Positions 9,013 to 18,259 of a DNA stretch of 36,000 bases are shown here, in pieces (the first letter of the stretch is position 1; each line of letters starts with the position of its first letter). Made by a program: the position numbers and the translations under genes. A model generated the notes under the pieces. It did no database searches, was not told the origin of the DNA, and saw only the letters and a program-made list of their open reading frames with translations. The stretch is from Chara braunii (Eukaryota > Streptophyta > Charophyceae > Charales > Characeae), in contig BFEA01000446.1 in the NCBI GenBank assembly GCA_003427395.1, forward strand, positions 1,160,258-1,196,257. Direction: 5' to 3'.

Positions 9013-10498
9013 CTGCTTGCGTGATTTATGTTGCGTGATTATATACAGTGCGCGTTATCTGGCGTCTATGAGGATATGTTGCTGTGATTAATTTTTGTCT
9101 ATTTTTGTTTGTGTTGTGATGTTTTTTTTTTTTTTTGGGTGTTTTTTTTTTTGAAAGTCCAAGATGGGACAGGTTTTTTTTTTTTTTTTTTTTGGAGTTT
9201 GTTCACTCGGCTGGCTGGGAAGACACAGGGCGTGGTCTTTCCGATAGGGTTGACCACGGGGGGCAGGATGTTGCGGGGGGTGGAGGGTGGACAGGGTGTA
9301 CCGTGATGGTTGAGAGTCCTGTTGTCGTCACGCTCTTTTTTGAAGCCGGGTCAAAATGTCCTTGTTGACCGCTGCCTTGCACCAAGAGGAAGAAAGAACC
9401 GAGTCATGCGCATTCCACCTCTCCTCTCCTCTCCCAACTTATGACCCCCGCTCTCTCTCTTGCCCACTCGCCGACCGTCCCCTTGACCTAACCACTGCTC
9501 CTTCAACTCTTTTATCCTGTTAGTCGGACATCGCGTGTCCCCTCCTGCTCGCCTCTGGTCCTTTCTTGTAGTCGCTTTAGTCGGAGATCGCATGTCCCCT
9601 CCTGCTCGCCTCTGGTCCTTTCTTGCAGTCGCTTTTCCCTCTCCTCCCAGTATTTGACCCTCTTCTTGTAGCAAACCTTCCACGCCTTGCGCCTCTCTCT
9701 CTCCACTAATCACTCACTTCTCGGTGTTCGACCGCTGTACCTTCTATCCGTGCATCACACTCTTTCCCCCAACCACTCGCCACACAGTGTTTGACTTTTT
9801 CCTTTTTGAGCCAACCGCCGCTCCTTCAGTCCATCGTTCCCGCTTACCGATGGTCGCTCGCTCCTCACGCTAGCACTTGCTCCACGCGCCCGCCCCAGGG
9901 CTTTCTTACATACTCCTTCCCCGCTTCACGATGATTTGATCGCCTCCCTGTCGCTAACCCCGGGCCCTATTAATCGTCCTTCTCATTCACTTTACTCTTC
10001 TTCGAATACCGGATGATGGGTGCTCGCCTCTTGCGCCGTTCCCCTCCTCTTCCGACGCCTTCCGCCGTAACTCCCAGTCTCCTTAGGTGTTCTCACTTCA
10101 TTTTTCCTCACCTTCGTGGATGACTCGCCACCTCGCCCGCAATCGCGCTTGATAGCACATCACTTTGGTCTCGCCTCTCTTTCCAATCGAGTCTGCGCTC
10201 CATACACTTTAGCGCTTCAATAGTCATTCCCCACTTTGACCCCCTCCAGTAGCCACCAATTGCCACGTGGCAGAAACGTAGCCGCTACAGGGTCTGACGT
10301 GGGACCTCCACTCCGAAGGTCGGGTCACTTCCACGCGTCAGCCCGTGACGCGTAGCAACCCGGCGCCGATGTTGCACCGCGCGTGCACTAAGCGCACATC
10401 CCCGGCCTCTATTCCAAAAAGTGGCAGTCGTCAATGCTTGCCTCTGCGAGGAAAAACGAGCGAGTTGCCCACCATACCGGAAACCTAGCTTCTATACC
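9013..10498 (-). other. LINE 5' leader / putative internal promoter region
   Basis: 1.49 kb between the mapped 5' end and the ORF1 start, with no convincing ORF. It is purine-rich on the element's sense strand. It contains a 57-bp tandem duplication around 9521-9636 (the block ending in CCTTTCTTG[T/C]AGTCGCTTT occurs twice). Close to ORF1 it has three long A tracts on the sense strand (T runs near 9121-9136, 9143-9152 and 9175-9194). LINE promoters are internal and often lie in such leaders, sometimes with tandem monomers; that this one drives transcription is inference. Confidence 0.6.
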
Positions 10499-10514
10499 AG
10501 TCTTAGCAAAGTCT
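10499..10514. repeat. Target-site duplication, 5' side of LINE
   Basis: Second copy of the 16-base duplication found at 319-334. It fixes the 5' end of the LINE at 10498 and shows that 1-318 and 10515 onward were contiguous before the insertion. Confidence 0.92.
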
Positions 10515-10538
10515 AGAAGTCGTAGCTATAGCTTCTCC

Positions 10539-10633
10539 GAAAGGTCAAGGTCGTAGCTGCTACAGTCCTGAAGGGTCAAGGTCGTAGCTGCTACAGTCCT
10601 GAAGGGTCAAGGTCGTAGCTGCTACAGTATCGA
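10539..10633 (+). repeat. 31-bp tandem repeat, about three copies
   Basis: Unit GTCGTAGCTGCTACAGTCCTG plus AAGGGTCAAG, starting at 10550, 10581 and 10612, near-identical. GTAGCTGCTAC within each unit is a perfect palindrome. It lies upstream of the LTR-like region with its TATA box, where U3 enhancer repeats are expected; that role is inference. Confidence 0.85.
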
Positions 10634-10796
10634 AAGGCCAAGTCCACGACCTTCCAGAAGGTCCTAGCAGTGGCCTTTCGATGTTGCTCACGTTTAGGCT
10701 GAGGCAAGTGGGCAAGTGGTGGAGTCTGCCCGTGCTGAGTCAGCAGTCCCAGTCCCAGTCAGTCCTAGTGCAGTCAAGCAAGTACCACATGGGACT

Positions 10797-11262
10797 GTGT
10801 GCACCACGGGCATGGGAAAGGGCCAGACCAGCGAGCTACAAAAGTATAAATCAAAGGGCAGCGTCAAGCCATTCATTCATTCCTGCGTGAGCCATGTGGA
10901 AGCGCTGCCAGAGCGACTTGTGCGAGGTGGTCTGCACTGAGCCCGAAGACGAAGTGGGCGAGAGGAGCTTAGCCATAGCGATAGGTTAGCAGCGGCCATA
11001 GCTGCCATAGCTGTAGGTAGAGTGTAGCGTGTGTGTGTGTGTGTATGCGTGTACAGAGTATCGCGTGTGGGATATCCAGGGTGATCCTCTGTGTGCGAAT
11101 AGAGAGTTGTGTGGGCGCTGTGTCGCCATAGCCATTGAAGTGAACTTGTACCCAAACTGCGTTCTTGGCTACCATATCTCTAAGTTTCGAGTGGGCGCTT
11201 GTCGCCAGTTTGCTGCGCACCTGTTTGCATGCATGTAAAGTGTGAATGAGAGCGAGTCTGGT
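10797..11262 (+). repeat. LTR-like region of a Ty3/gypsy element (copy 1)
   Basis: About 460 bp recurs inverted at 16038-16525 with roughly 80% similarity by eye. Shared landmarks are AAGTATAAATCA (10842-10853, a TATA box), GTGAGCCATGTGGAAGCGCTGC, the GATCCTCTG/GATCCAGAG block and AGCGAGTCTG at the end. A primer-binding-like site, a gag knuckle and pro/RT follow, which identifies it as the 5' LTR or its 3' half. The left boundary is unresolved because the homologous sequence in copy 2 falls in the gap. The LINE lies upstream of or inside its U3. Confidence 0.7.
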
Positions 11263-11279
11263 TGGCGGTCAAGGGAACC
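11263..11279 (+). promoter_or_regulatory. Candidate primer-binding site
   Basis: TGGCGGTCAAGGGAACC begins one base after the LTR-like region. A TGG start (complement of tRNA CCA) right behind an LTR is the normal signature. TGGCGGTCA is complementary to a tRNA ending TGACCGCCA, and the tRNA-like sequence next to LTR copy 2 ends in TGACCGCC (16012-16019). Confidence 0.5.
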
Positions 11280-11452
11280 GTCAAGTGGGAGGTAGGGGTC
11301 AAGGTCCCCCGCCAAATCGTCAAGGTCCCAGTCGGTCTCCATAGTGAAGAGGTGGAAGGTCACCTCAAAGGCAAGGAGGTTGGCACCCAGGCTGGCTACA
11401 AGGCCGACCATGGGAAGATCTGGGCCTAGACCAGAGAGTGTGGCAGCAGCGT

Positions 11453-11524
11453 ATGGAGGAGGGGCAATGCATTTACTGTGGTGACCCTGCCCATATTATT
11501 AAATATTGTCCGAAGTATAGATAG
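11453..11524 (+). pseudogene. Gag C-terminal zinc knuckle remnant (Ty3/gypsy)
   Basis: A short frame encodes EEGQCIYCGDPAHIIKYCPKYR and stops. The cysteines and histidine are spaced Cys-x2-Cys-x4-His-x4-Cys, the exact retroviral/gypsy nucleocapsid knuckle. Only the last ~23 codons of gag are recognisable; the 170 bp between the primer-binding site and this knuckle is far too short for a gag gene, so most of gag is deleted. The pro frame lies at -1 relative to this one and overlaps it at 11521-11524. Confidence 0.75.
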
Positions 11525-11529
11525 GCCCG

Positions 11530-12726
11530 ATGGGCTGCCCAGGATTCAAAAGGCAGCCGCCGGTAGGGGTTGTAACTGCCCCTACTACTAGGCCATGTGG
11601 GGAAGCGAGCGCGCTCGTACAGGAAACTCCCACACCACATGAGCCTTCGACAGAGGTTGTAGGCCCGTGCCTAGTTAGCTGTCCAGAGACCGCTTGTGTT
11701 AGTGTCTCTCTAGGCACTTCCTTCACAGGCGTGGCAAAAGAGTTAAAGGAGAGGATGCCAGCCTGGGCCAAAATGAAGAAAGGTAGTAAAGGACAACTAT
11801 TGTTAGTTGATGTAGAAGTTTTCGGAAGCAGACTAGGGGCCCTTATAGATTCAGGGACTACTCGTAGTTATGTTAGTCGTAAAGCGCTGAAGAAGCTAAG
11901 GTTAGGATCGAAAGTCCAAAAGTTAGAAGACCCCATAGTTAGTGTCCTCGCAGACAATCGCACTATGCGTGTTGAGGACTACGCAGAGGGAGTCCAGGCG
12001 TATTTCCGCCTAGAGAAAGACGGGAAGGTGGAGAAAATTCTCCATTCCCTGACTCTCCTCGTTCAGGATGATCTTCCTTTCGACATAGTCCTAGGTATGG
12101 ACTGGGGAGAGGCAGCAGGGGCCACACTCCACTTGAGAGAGCANGAGTGTAGGCTCCCTAGTCCATCAGGCGAGGTTAAGACAACCCGTCTATACCATGT
12201 GTCAGGAGTCGATAACTCACGGACACATTGCTGTCTCAGTGCTCCCGCGTTCGCGCGACTAGTGAAAAAGGAGCAACTAGAGGATCAGGTCTTCGTAGTG
12301 TATGTCAGACCTGTTATTGAGCCTAAGGAAGAGGAAAGTCCGATGGATCCAGCTATTGCCAAGCTGCTGGAGGAGTCCAAAGATTTAACAGAGCCGCCGA
12401 CAAGAGTAGTGCCGCCGCCGATCCAGCACATAATAGAGATAGAGCCTGGCAATAGGACTCCTAAGGGAGCAGTTTACAGGATGTCCCCCAGGGAGTTAGA
12501 GGAGCTGCGCAAGCAGTTGGATGAGCTCCTGGAGAAAGGTTGTATTAGGCCCAATTCGTTTCCTTTTGGAGCACCAGTTCTGTTTGTCCCCAAGAAGGAA
12601 GGTGAGTTGCGTATGTGTATAGACTACAGGGGTCTGAATGCAATCACAGTAAAGAACGTTGAGCCACTGCCCAGGATAGACGATCTTTTAGATCGGGTGC
12701 AGGGGTGCAGATATTTTTCAAAATAA
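11530..12726 (+). pseudogene. Truncated Ty3/gypsy pol: protease and start of reverse transcriptase
   Basis: 398 codons. Residues ~88-200 are a retropepsin: LIDSGTTRSYVS with Asp107 as the catalytic aspartate, and the second hallmark DIVLGMDW at 185-192. The RT begins near residue 300 with [57 protein letters not shown] and [20 protein letters not shown]. It ends exactly where the LDL block before the catalytic aspartates should follow; A/T-rich DNA comes next. RT catalytic residues, RNase H and integrase are absent, so the element is dead. The frame is open from 11521; the first ATG is at 11530. One N (12145) falls in residue 205. Confidence 0.9.
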
Positions 12727-13050
12727 AATTAAAAATAGTAAAATACTAAATATGAATGAAAAACAAAAAAAGAACAAAATCAAGGGGGTGTTCCATTGTT
12801 TTTTCATCCCCCTATTGTCTACAATTTGTTTTGTTTAACTCAGCAGATCATAGTGAAATTTTAGAGGTGGTTGCGCCTGGATGTGGCCTATCTACAAAAA
12901 AAAATAAACAAAAATAAACAAAATTTTGGCCCTGAATTGGGGTTTGGCTGGGCCCAAACCCCTCCCCGGACGGCGGAACGTTCGGGGGTCGGTCCGGGGG
13001 CCTCCGATCATTCGGCCCGGTAACCCTGTATATTTGTATATATATATATA
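12727..13050. other. A-rich sequence behind truncated pol, no gene
   Basis: Very A-rich at 12727-12780, then T/A-rich with several oligo(A) runs (12895-12925), then a GC-rich patch and a TA microsatellite near 13030-13052. No coding signal and no LTR pair found. Confidence 0.5.
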
Positions 13051-13203
13051 TTGTCAAACAGAGCAGCCCGGTAAACCGTAAGCAGAGAGGGAGGGAGAAG
13101 AGGACAACAAATGAGGGGCTGTGAGAAACTGTTTCATTAGAGTTTCACCGACTCATCAGGAGGCTGAACCCTCAACAGTCTGCAGAATCCCCTAACTGAT
13201 TAT
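13051..13203 (+). repeat. Dispersed repeat, single arm of the palindromic MITE-like family
   Basis: About 150 bp matches 22303-22450 in direct orientation: GTCAAACAGAGCAGCCCGGTAAACCGTA, GAAGAGGACAACAAA, GAGGGGCTGTGA, AAACTGTTTC, GAGTTTCACCGA and CAACAGTCTGCAGAATCCCCT are shared. It begins at a TA microsatellite like the 22.3-kb copy, but the second terminal arm is missing. Confidence 0.75.
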
Positions 13204-13849
13204 ACTGTAAGTGATAATCCACCTTAACTCCGGTTGTGGTTAAGCAGCAACGACTGCCCGACAGCTGATACCCTGAGGTGGGCACCAAGCAATGTATGTA
13301 TATATATTCATTGATGATATATATATTATATACATATGTAGAAAAAAACTCTTATTACGGACCCAATGGGCAAGGGCCTCTTCTTCCTTTCCCCACCCCC
13401 CCTGGGACCATTACTAATTATAGTCTTCTTGTTTGTACGTCCAGTTCTTTTCTCTTTTTTGATGTGCTCTTTGTGCATAAAAGGATTAGTGGCACTTCTT
13501 CACCGACTGAATTTGGCCGTAGTTAGATCCAGATACATCCAATGGAGTTGTAGTGCAAATGTGCCATTAATTACGTGTGTGCTTCTTTTCTGGATTAGGT
13601 GGCCCCCTTGTGTGAATGTGGGAAGGGAGGGAATATGGTTAGTTGGCTTGAGCTTTGGCTCCAGTGGCATCCTGATTTTCACCTGGATGAAATCCAGCTA
13701 CTGATTGAGTGAAAGCCCGGAATGAACCTAGACCAAATGTACCAATTGTTCAAGTGGAAGTCTGGCATGGACCGGGTTCCGGCAAATCAGGTTTCCGCGC
13801 CCTAACTGATTTTCCCGTTTTACATCACGCCACCTTACAAACATGGGCC
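13204..13849. other. Intergenic, no gene recognised
   Basis: Contains an AT-rich stretch at 13290-13340 and short ORFs without recognisable domains. No repeat partner noticed. Confidence 0.4.
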
Positions 13850-13975
13850 CTCACTCCTCTAGTCACCAAATGTGCAAAATGAGAATGAATCTTGCTCTAG
13901 AGCGCGGGAAGATACACCGCCATATTCTTTTTGTCGTTTGTGGATGTGGTGAGTAGTGGAGCCTAAGGCCCATGG
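13850..13975 (+). repeat. Dispersed repeat (partner at 34220-34350)
   Basis: Both copies carry, in order: CCTC..., AAATGAGAA[T/C]GA[A/G]TCTT, a TCTAGAGCGC/GCTAGCGGAC block, GAAGAT[A/G]CAC, a CTTTTTGTCGTTTGTG/CTCTTTTGTGCATG block, GGTGAGTAGTGGAGC and AGGCCC. About 125 bp at moderate divergence, same strand. The family is unidentified. Confidence 0.6.
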
Positions 13976-14351
13976 TATAATGAATCATTCCTAAACCTAA
14001 ACTAAGGCACAAAGTACCTCCTTCAAAAAGAAAAAGAGAAATGGCACAGCGTACCTCCTTGTAAAAGAATGCATGTGCATACCCCCTCCCACCCCCCACC
14101 AACCCCACCCCCTCCCTTTTCTTTTTTTCTTTTTCTTTTTCAAAAGTACACTATAATCTTCTCTCATATTCTTTTTTCGCCTTTTGCTAGAACCAATGGT
14201 ACTCACCAAAGTTCTCAGTGAATTGGTTTTGAAAAAAAAAAAAGAAAAAAAAAGTTCCCAGTTAGGTAGGTCGTGAAAGGAAAAAGATATCTTCCATGAC
14301 ATGGCAGAACGCCACTTGAAAATATTTGAGGTGAGAGAAAAGTATATGGCT

Positions 14352-14406
14352 GTCCTTTGGGACATCCGTTAAAATTGGAATGGCCCCTGAGCAAGGATGA
14401 CACACC
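14352..14406 (+). pseudogene. U6 snRNA retropseudogene 1
   Basis: The sequence starts GTCCTTTGGGACATCCG, then TTAAAATTGGAA, then TGGCCCCTGAGCAAGGATGACACACC: the 5' stem, the segment after it and the central catalytic-loop part of U6 snRNA. Compared with canonical U6 it lacks 20 internal nt (between GGAA and TGGCCCC) and the 3' end. It is followed by 14 A (14407-14420). AGTATATGGCT at 14341-14351 and AGTGTATGGCT at 14420-14430 flank it as an 11-bp target duplication with one mismatch. These are hallmarks of LINE-mediated retroposition; no U6 promoter is kept. Confidence 0.85.
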
Positions 14407-14434
14407 AAAAAAAAAAAAAAGTGTATGGCTGTCC

Positions 14435-15947
14435 CCGGATGAGGAGAAGGCAATGCAAGGAAAATGAGCAATAGCGAAATCCAGATTGCAAAATCACAAT
14501 CAAAGCCAGATAGTTGAAGGCTGTCCAGAAAGCAGAAATGCGCACTAATATCACACCGAAGGAGAGCCAAAGCAGCAGACTCAATTGTCAATGAGAGCCC
14601 TCTCTCGTCACCACGAACAATGGGCCTCGTTAGACCCTCCTTGGAAAATCCTCAGGAATTAGGATGAAATTCTTGGAAAAATTTCCGGCTTTTGGCGTCG
14701 TCGTTACATCGCATCGTAATTTGATGGGTCCCAAGGAAAACCCTTCGAGGTCTCCGGCGGCCAATTTCATACGCATACAAGCGGCTGCAAGGGTGGATGT
14801 CCGTGCGTCCTTGGGCGTGGCCCAGCGGCGGCGGCGGGGAGGCCTACCGGGCTGAAGGAAAAAAAGAGCGCCAACATCCCGGTTCAAATTTCAAATTTCG
14901 AATCCTCCGTTGTGACCCATCCGCGTCAGAGCCGTCCTGGCGGCTGGACTGGAGACTTTGTCCAAATGTCTGTGCGGAGGAGTGATGGCGGCCATTGCTT
15001 AAAAGGCGGGCATTGGAACGTTGGGCGACGTAGTGTGTATGGGTAACGGTCCCATACTGCGACGTCGCCTTCGTGTTCCACATGCTCTTCGGGTCGTCAC
15101 AACTGAGCGTGAATGTAACGCTTCCATGAAACGTGGCGAGCGTGAGCGCGGTCCAACGTGCAGAAGGTGCATCAAGGGCGCTGGCGGGCGAACGAGTGGT
15201 GGGCGCTTGCGCAGTGCAAGTCCTGACGATGGAGGGAGAGCTCCCGGGTGGTGCGAAGGCGTTAACGACATTGGAGAGAAAAAGAGTGGTCACAGCTCTG
15301 TCAGCCGTCGCCATGCGTTATCGACTTGAGAGAACGACAGCTCGCCTGAAGATTAGATTGTCCGTTCGCAGGTAGAGGCAGCTGATGCAACAAGTGATGG
15401 ATGCACCCGATTGTGTGTCGTTATCGGAATCCATTGTGCAATTCTGCTGCGCTTATGCATCGGGTGTGATCCCGAATTTCGTATATACTATATATTTATT
15501 TCCTTTTTTTATTTTTATTTTAAATTTATTTTTAAAGGCCCTTGTGCAAGGCCTCTATCCCAATGGTGGTAAGAGAACCACCGGGATTGAGGCTTTGTCG
15601 ATGGACCGCTTCATCTATTGGTGGGGAGCATCACCTGCTGGAAACCGGGTCCAGCGTCCCTCTTAAGAAAAACATTACCATCACTGTCTATAATCCTCTG
15701 CTGAGAACTAGACCTGAGGGTAACTCTCCAATCTAAGAGGAGTAGTGATAGTTGCATTGGACAAACCAAGGGCCGCCTCTTCAGTCTGTACCAGACCGCC
15801 AGATCACACCTATTACCCTAGCGGCTGCCTCCAATTCCTCTGGATGCCTTATTTACTAACAAACCGGAATTTATAGAAATACTGAAATAAACTGGATGCA
15901 TTCACATATCAAGCTGAAACAACTTCAAAAGTCCTATGCTCGTCGAA
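14435..15947. other. Intergenic, no gene recognised
   Basis: 14600-15375 is more GC-rich than its surroundings and has several overlapping ORFs on both strands (up to 156 codons), none with a recognisable domain or clear codon bias. 15480-15535 is T/A-rich. I see no RNA gene or clear transposon boundary. Confidence 0.4.
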
Positions 15948-16019
15948 GCGGCCTAGCTCAGTTGGTTAGGCATGCAAGTGGCATTCAGGAGGTTGCGGGT
16001 TCAATTCCCACTGACCGCC
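15948..16019 (+). repeat. tRNA-like sequence (degenerate), abutting inverted LTR copy 2
   Basis: 72 nt, the normal tRNA length, with a good A box (TAGCTCAGTTGG, 15954-15965), a D-loop GG and a B box (GGTTCAATTCC, 15998-16008). Acceptor halves GCGGCC and GACCGC pair with one mismatch; the T stem has one mismatch; the anticodon arm is not canonical. No CCA and no clear Pol III terminator. It is more likely a tRNA-derived copy than a working gene. It sits where the primer-binding site of the inverted LTR at 16038-16525 would be, in the orientation of a primer tRNA. Confidence 0.65.
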
Positions 16020-16037
16020 TGCAGCACTCTTTATGCT

Positions 16038-16525
16038 GCAATCAGACTCGCTTTCACTTCCACTTCCCATACATGCAAACAGATGGTGATTCACACTGGC
16101 GCAGTGCGCCTACTCAAAACTCAGAGATATGGGCAACGAGAACGCAGTTCAGATGCAAGTTTACTTCAACAGGCTATGGCGCAACTGCGCCTGGACATCC
16201 CAACTCTTGTCACCACATCCAACACCACTCGTCGCACGCACTCAACTCTCCTCAACTCTGGATCACCCTGAATACACCACACATGCGCGCTAAGTCTAAC
16301 TTCCTCCCACAGCGGCTATGGCCGCACTACCACCACTGACTATGGCTACGGTCTCCCTTCAGCCCACTTCGTCCTCGGGCAACCTGCAGACCACCTTCGC
16401 ACAAGACGCTGTAGCAGCGCTTCCGCATGGCTTACGCAGCGAACGAATGAATGGCTGGGCACTGCCTCTTGATTTATACTTCTGTAACTCGTTGGTCTGC
16501 CCCTTTCCCAGGCCCTTGGTGCACA
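16038..16525 (-). repeat. LTR-like region, inverted copy 2, cut by assembly gap
   Basis: Reverse complement of the region at 10797-11262, including the conserved TATA box (AAGTATAAATCA, + strand about 16471-16482). The U5-like end faces the tRNA-like sequence at 15948-16019, with a 19-20-nt hairpin between them (GCAGCA...TGCTGC, 16021-16039). The U3-like end runs into the gap at 16526. Confidence 0.7.
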
Positions 16526-17440
16526 NNNNNNNNNNNNNNNNNNNNNNNNNNNNNNNNNNNNNNNNNNNNNNNNNNNNNNNNNNNNNNNNNNNNNNNNNNN
16601 NNNNNNNNNNNNNNNNNNNNNNNNNNNNNNNNNNNNNNNNNNNNNNNNNNNNNNNNNNNNNNNNNNNNNNNNNNNNNNNNNNNNNNNNNNNNNNNNNNNN
16701 NNNNNNNNNNNNNNNNNNNNNNNNNNNNNNNNNNNNNNNNNNNNNNNNNNNNNNNNNNNNNNNNNNNNNNNNNNNNNNNNNNNNNNNNNNNNNNNNNNNN
16801 NNNNNNNNNNNNNNNNNNNNNNNNNNNNNNNNNNNNNNNNNNNNNNNNNNNNNNNNNNNNNNNNNNNNNNNNNNNNNNNNNNNNNNNNNNNNNNNNNNNN
16901 NNNNNNNNNNNNNNNNNNNNNNNNNNNNNNNNNNNNNNNNNNNNNNNNNNNNNNNNNNNNNNNNNNNNNNNNNNNNNNNNNNNNNNNNNNNNNNNNNNNN
17001 NNNNNNNNNNNNNNNNNNNNNNNNNNNNNNNNNNNNNNNNNNNNNNNNNNNNNNNNNNNNNNNNNNNNNNNNNNNNNNNNNNNNNNNNNNNNNNNNNNNN
17101 NNNNNNNNNNNNNNNNNNNNNNNNNNNNNNNNNNNNNNNNNNNNNNNNNNNNNNNNNNNNNNNNNNNNNNNNNNNNNNNNNNNNNNNNNNNNNNNNNNNN
17201 NNNNNNNNNNNNNNNNNNNNNNNNNNNNNNNNNNNNNNNNNNNNNNNNNNNNNNNNNNNNNNNNNNNNNNNNNNNNNNNNNNNNNNNNNNNNNNNNNNNN
17301 NNNNNNNNNNNNNNNNNNNNNNNNNNNNNNNNNNNNNNNNNNNNNNNNNNNNNNNNNNNNNNNNNNNNNNNNNNNNNNNNNNNNNNNNNNNNNNNNNNNN
17401 NNNNNNNNNNNNNNNNNNNNNNNNNNNNNNNNNNNNNNNN
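16526..17440. other. Assembly gap (915 N)
   Basis: Unsequenced. It cuts the U3 side of the inverted LTR copy. All ORFs crossing it are meaningless. Confidence 0.99.
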
Positions 17441-17887
17441 CATGTATAGGCTTAGAGTAGTGGTAGGTAGGTAGTGAACGGTGAAATTGAGAGAAAAATA
17501 TATAGCTTAGTTCATTATAAAAAAAAAGAGGGATGGAATGGGAAGGGAGGGGAGGGGAGATAGGAGGATGACTCAAACCTCAACCCAACAGGGCCTGTCC
17601 CATGGTTCTTAGGCATGGGCCGAAGGCCTGGTTTTATGGGCCAGCTGATGGTCCTTACGACTACGAAGGGCAGGGGCCCCATGGTGCGACGTATTTTGCT
17701 CAGACAGCATGAGTCTGGTCGAAAAACTGGCCAGGTTCATGCCAACCTTGCAAAAACATTGCACCAGAGGGCACTGGACATTCCGATGTGAATTGGCCCA
17801 GAACCTTGTCCCTAGTTCTTAGGACCAGACCGGCTGGCATATGCACAATACAATTTTTTTTATTTTTTTTTTTAATTGAGAACCCCC
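17441..17887. other. Intergenic, no gene recognised
   Basis: GGTA-repeat near 17460, then GGGCC-rich stretches. No coding or RNA signal seen. Confidence 0.4.
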
Positions 17888-17990
17888 CTTCTTGCACCGA
17901 ATACAATGTACGGCCATGACAGCTGTATTTAAACTGAAAGATACCCCCAATACAGCCATAATAACTGTATGTTGTATTTGGTGGAAGAAG
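17888..17990 (+). mobile_element. MITE-like element, copy A (degenerate)
   Basis: Ends are imperfect inverted repeats (CTTCTTGCACCGAATACAA at left, TTGTATTTGGTGGAAGAAG at right). Interior motifs AGCTGTATTT and ATACAGCCATAAT are shared with copies at 19.75, 19.99 and 33.1 kb. Length about 103 bp. Confidence 0.65.
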
Positions 17991-18191
17991 GTAGTCATGA
18001 CGACAATCGGAGACATCCAAGAAAAGTCCTCATTTGTCAATATGTCTAAAGTCAACCTTGTCTTTTTTCTTTTTTTTTTGGTTCTTTTTTCCTTTTTTCT
18101 GCTGACTCAAGGGCGTGTCTCACCAGGATGTGCAGGATGTGTCTTATGGCTGACGTCTGATGGCAGGGCCCGCCCGGAGCTAGCTGTTGCT

Positions 18192-18259
18192 GTCATTTGC
18201 GACACACTTTGATACGGAGAATATTAGAATGACCCCTGCGCAAGGATGAAAAGAAGGGG
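18192..18259 (+). pseudogene. U6 snRNA retropseudogene 2
   Basis: GTCATTTGCGACA, then TTTGATACGGAGAATATTAGAATGACCCCTGCGCAAGGATGA matches the 5' stem and central region of U6 snRNA (GATACAGAGAAGATTAGCATGGCCCCTGCGCAAGGATGA), apart from a short internal loss after the 5' stem and scattered changes. The 3' end of U6 is replaced by AAAGAAGGGG and 16 A (18260-18275). TAGCTGTTGCT at 18181-18191 and 18280-18290 is a perfect 11-bp target duplication. It is a retroposed copy, not a snRNA gene. Confidence 0.88.

Larger units (their letters stand above)
335..10498 (-). mobile_element. Full-length LINE (non-LTR retrotransposon), about 10.16 kb
   Basis: The element reads on the minus strand: 5' end at 10498, 3' end at 335. 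The + strand has a T run at 334-342, which is the A tail of the element. Immediately outside, the same 16 bases (AGTCTTAGCAAAGTCT) occur at 319-334 and 10499-10514, a perfect target-site duplication as left by target-primed reverse transcription. Inside, in order, are a 1.49-kb leader, ORF1 with a zinc knuckle (9012-5456), and ORF2 with endonuclease, reverse transcriptase and a C-terminal zinc knuckle (5394-765), then a 430-nt 3' UTR. The domain order is that of plant L1-type LINEs; the element is longer than most of them because of the leader and a repeat-rich ORF1. The ORFs carry several breaks, so this copy cannot encode a full machinery as assembled. Confidence 0.93.

Noticed and set aside
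13051-13203. Gene-like conservation between 13.1 and 22.4 kb
   Set aside because: Similarity includes the terminal arm and TA boundary of a MITE-like element and is not frame-preserving.
14844-15314. 156-codon minus-strand ORF in GC-rich DNA
   Set aside because: Competing ORFs of similar length on the + strand; no recognisable motif.
15948-16019. A functional tRNA gene
   Set aside because: Anticodon arm and acceptor do not pair canonically and there is no Pol III terminator; treated as a tRNA-derived copy.
16318-17576. Long ORFs on both strands across 16318-17576
   Set aside because: They exist only because the 915-N gap is read as open codons.
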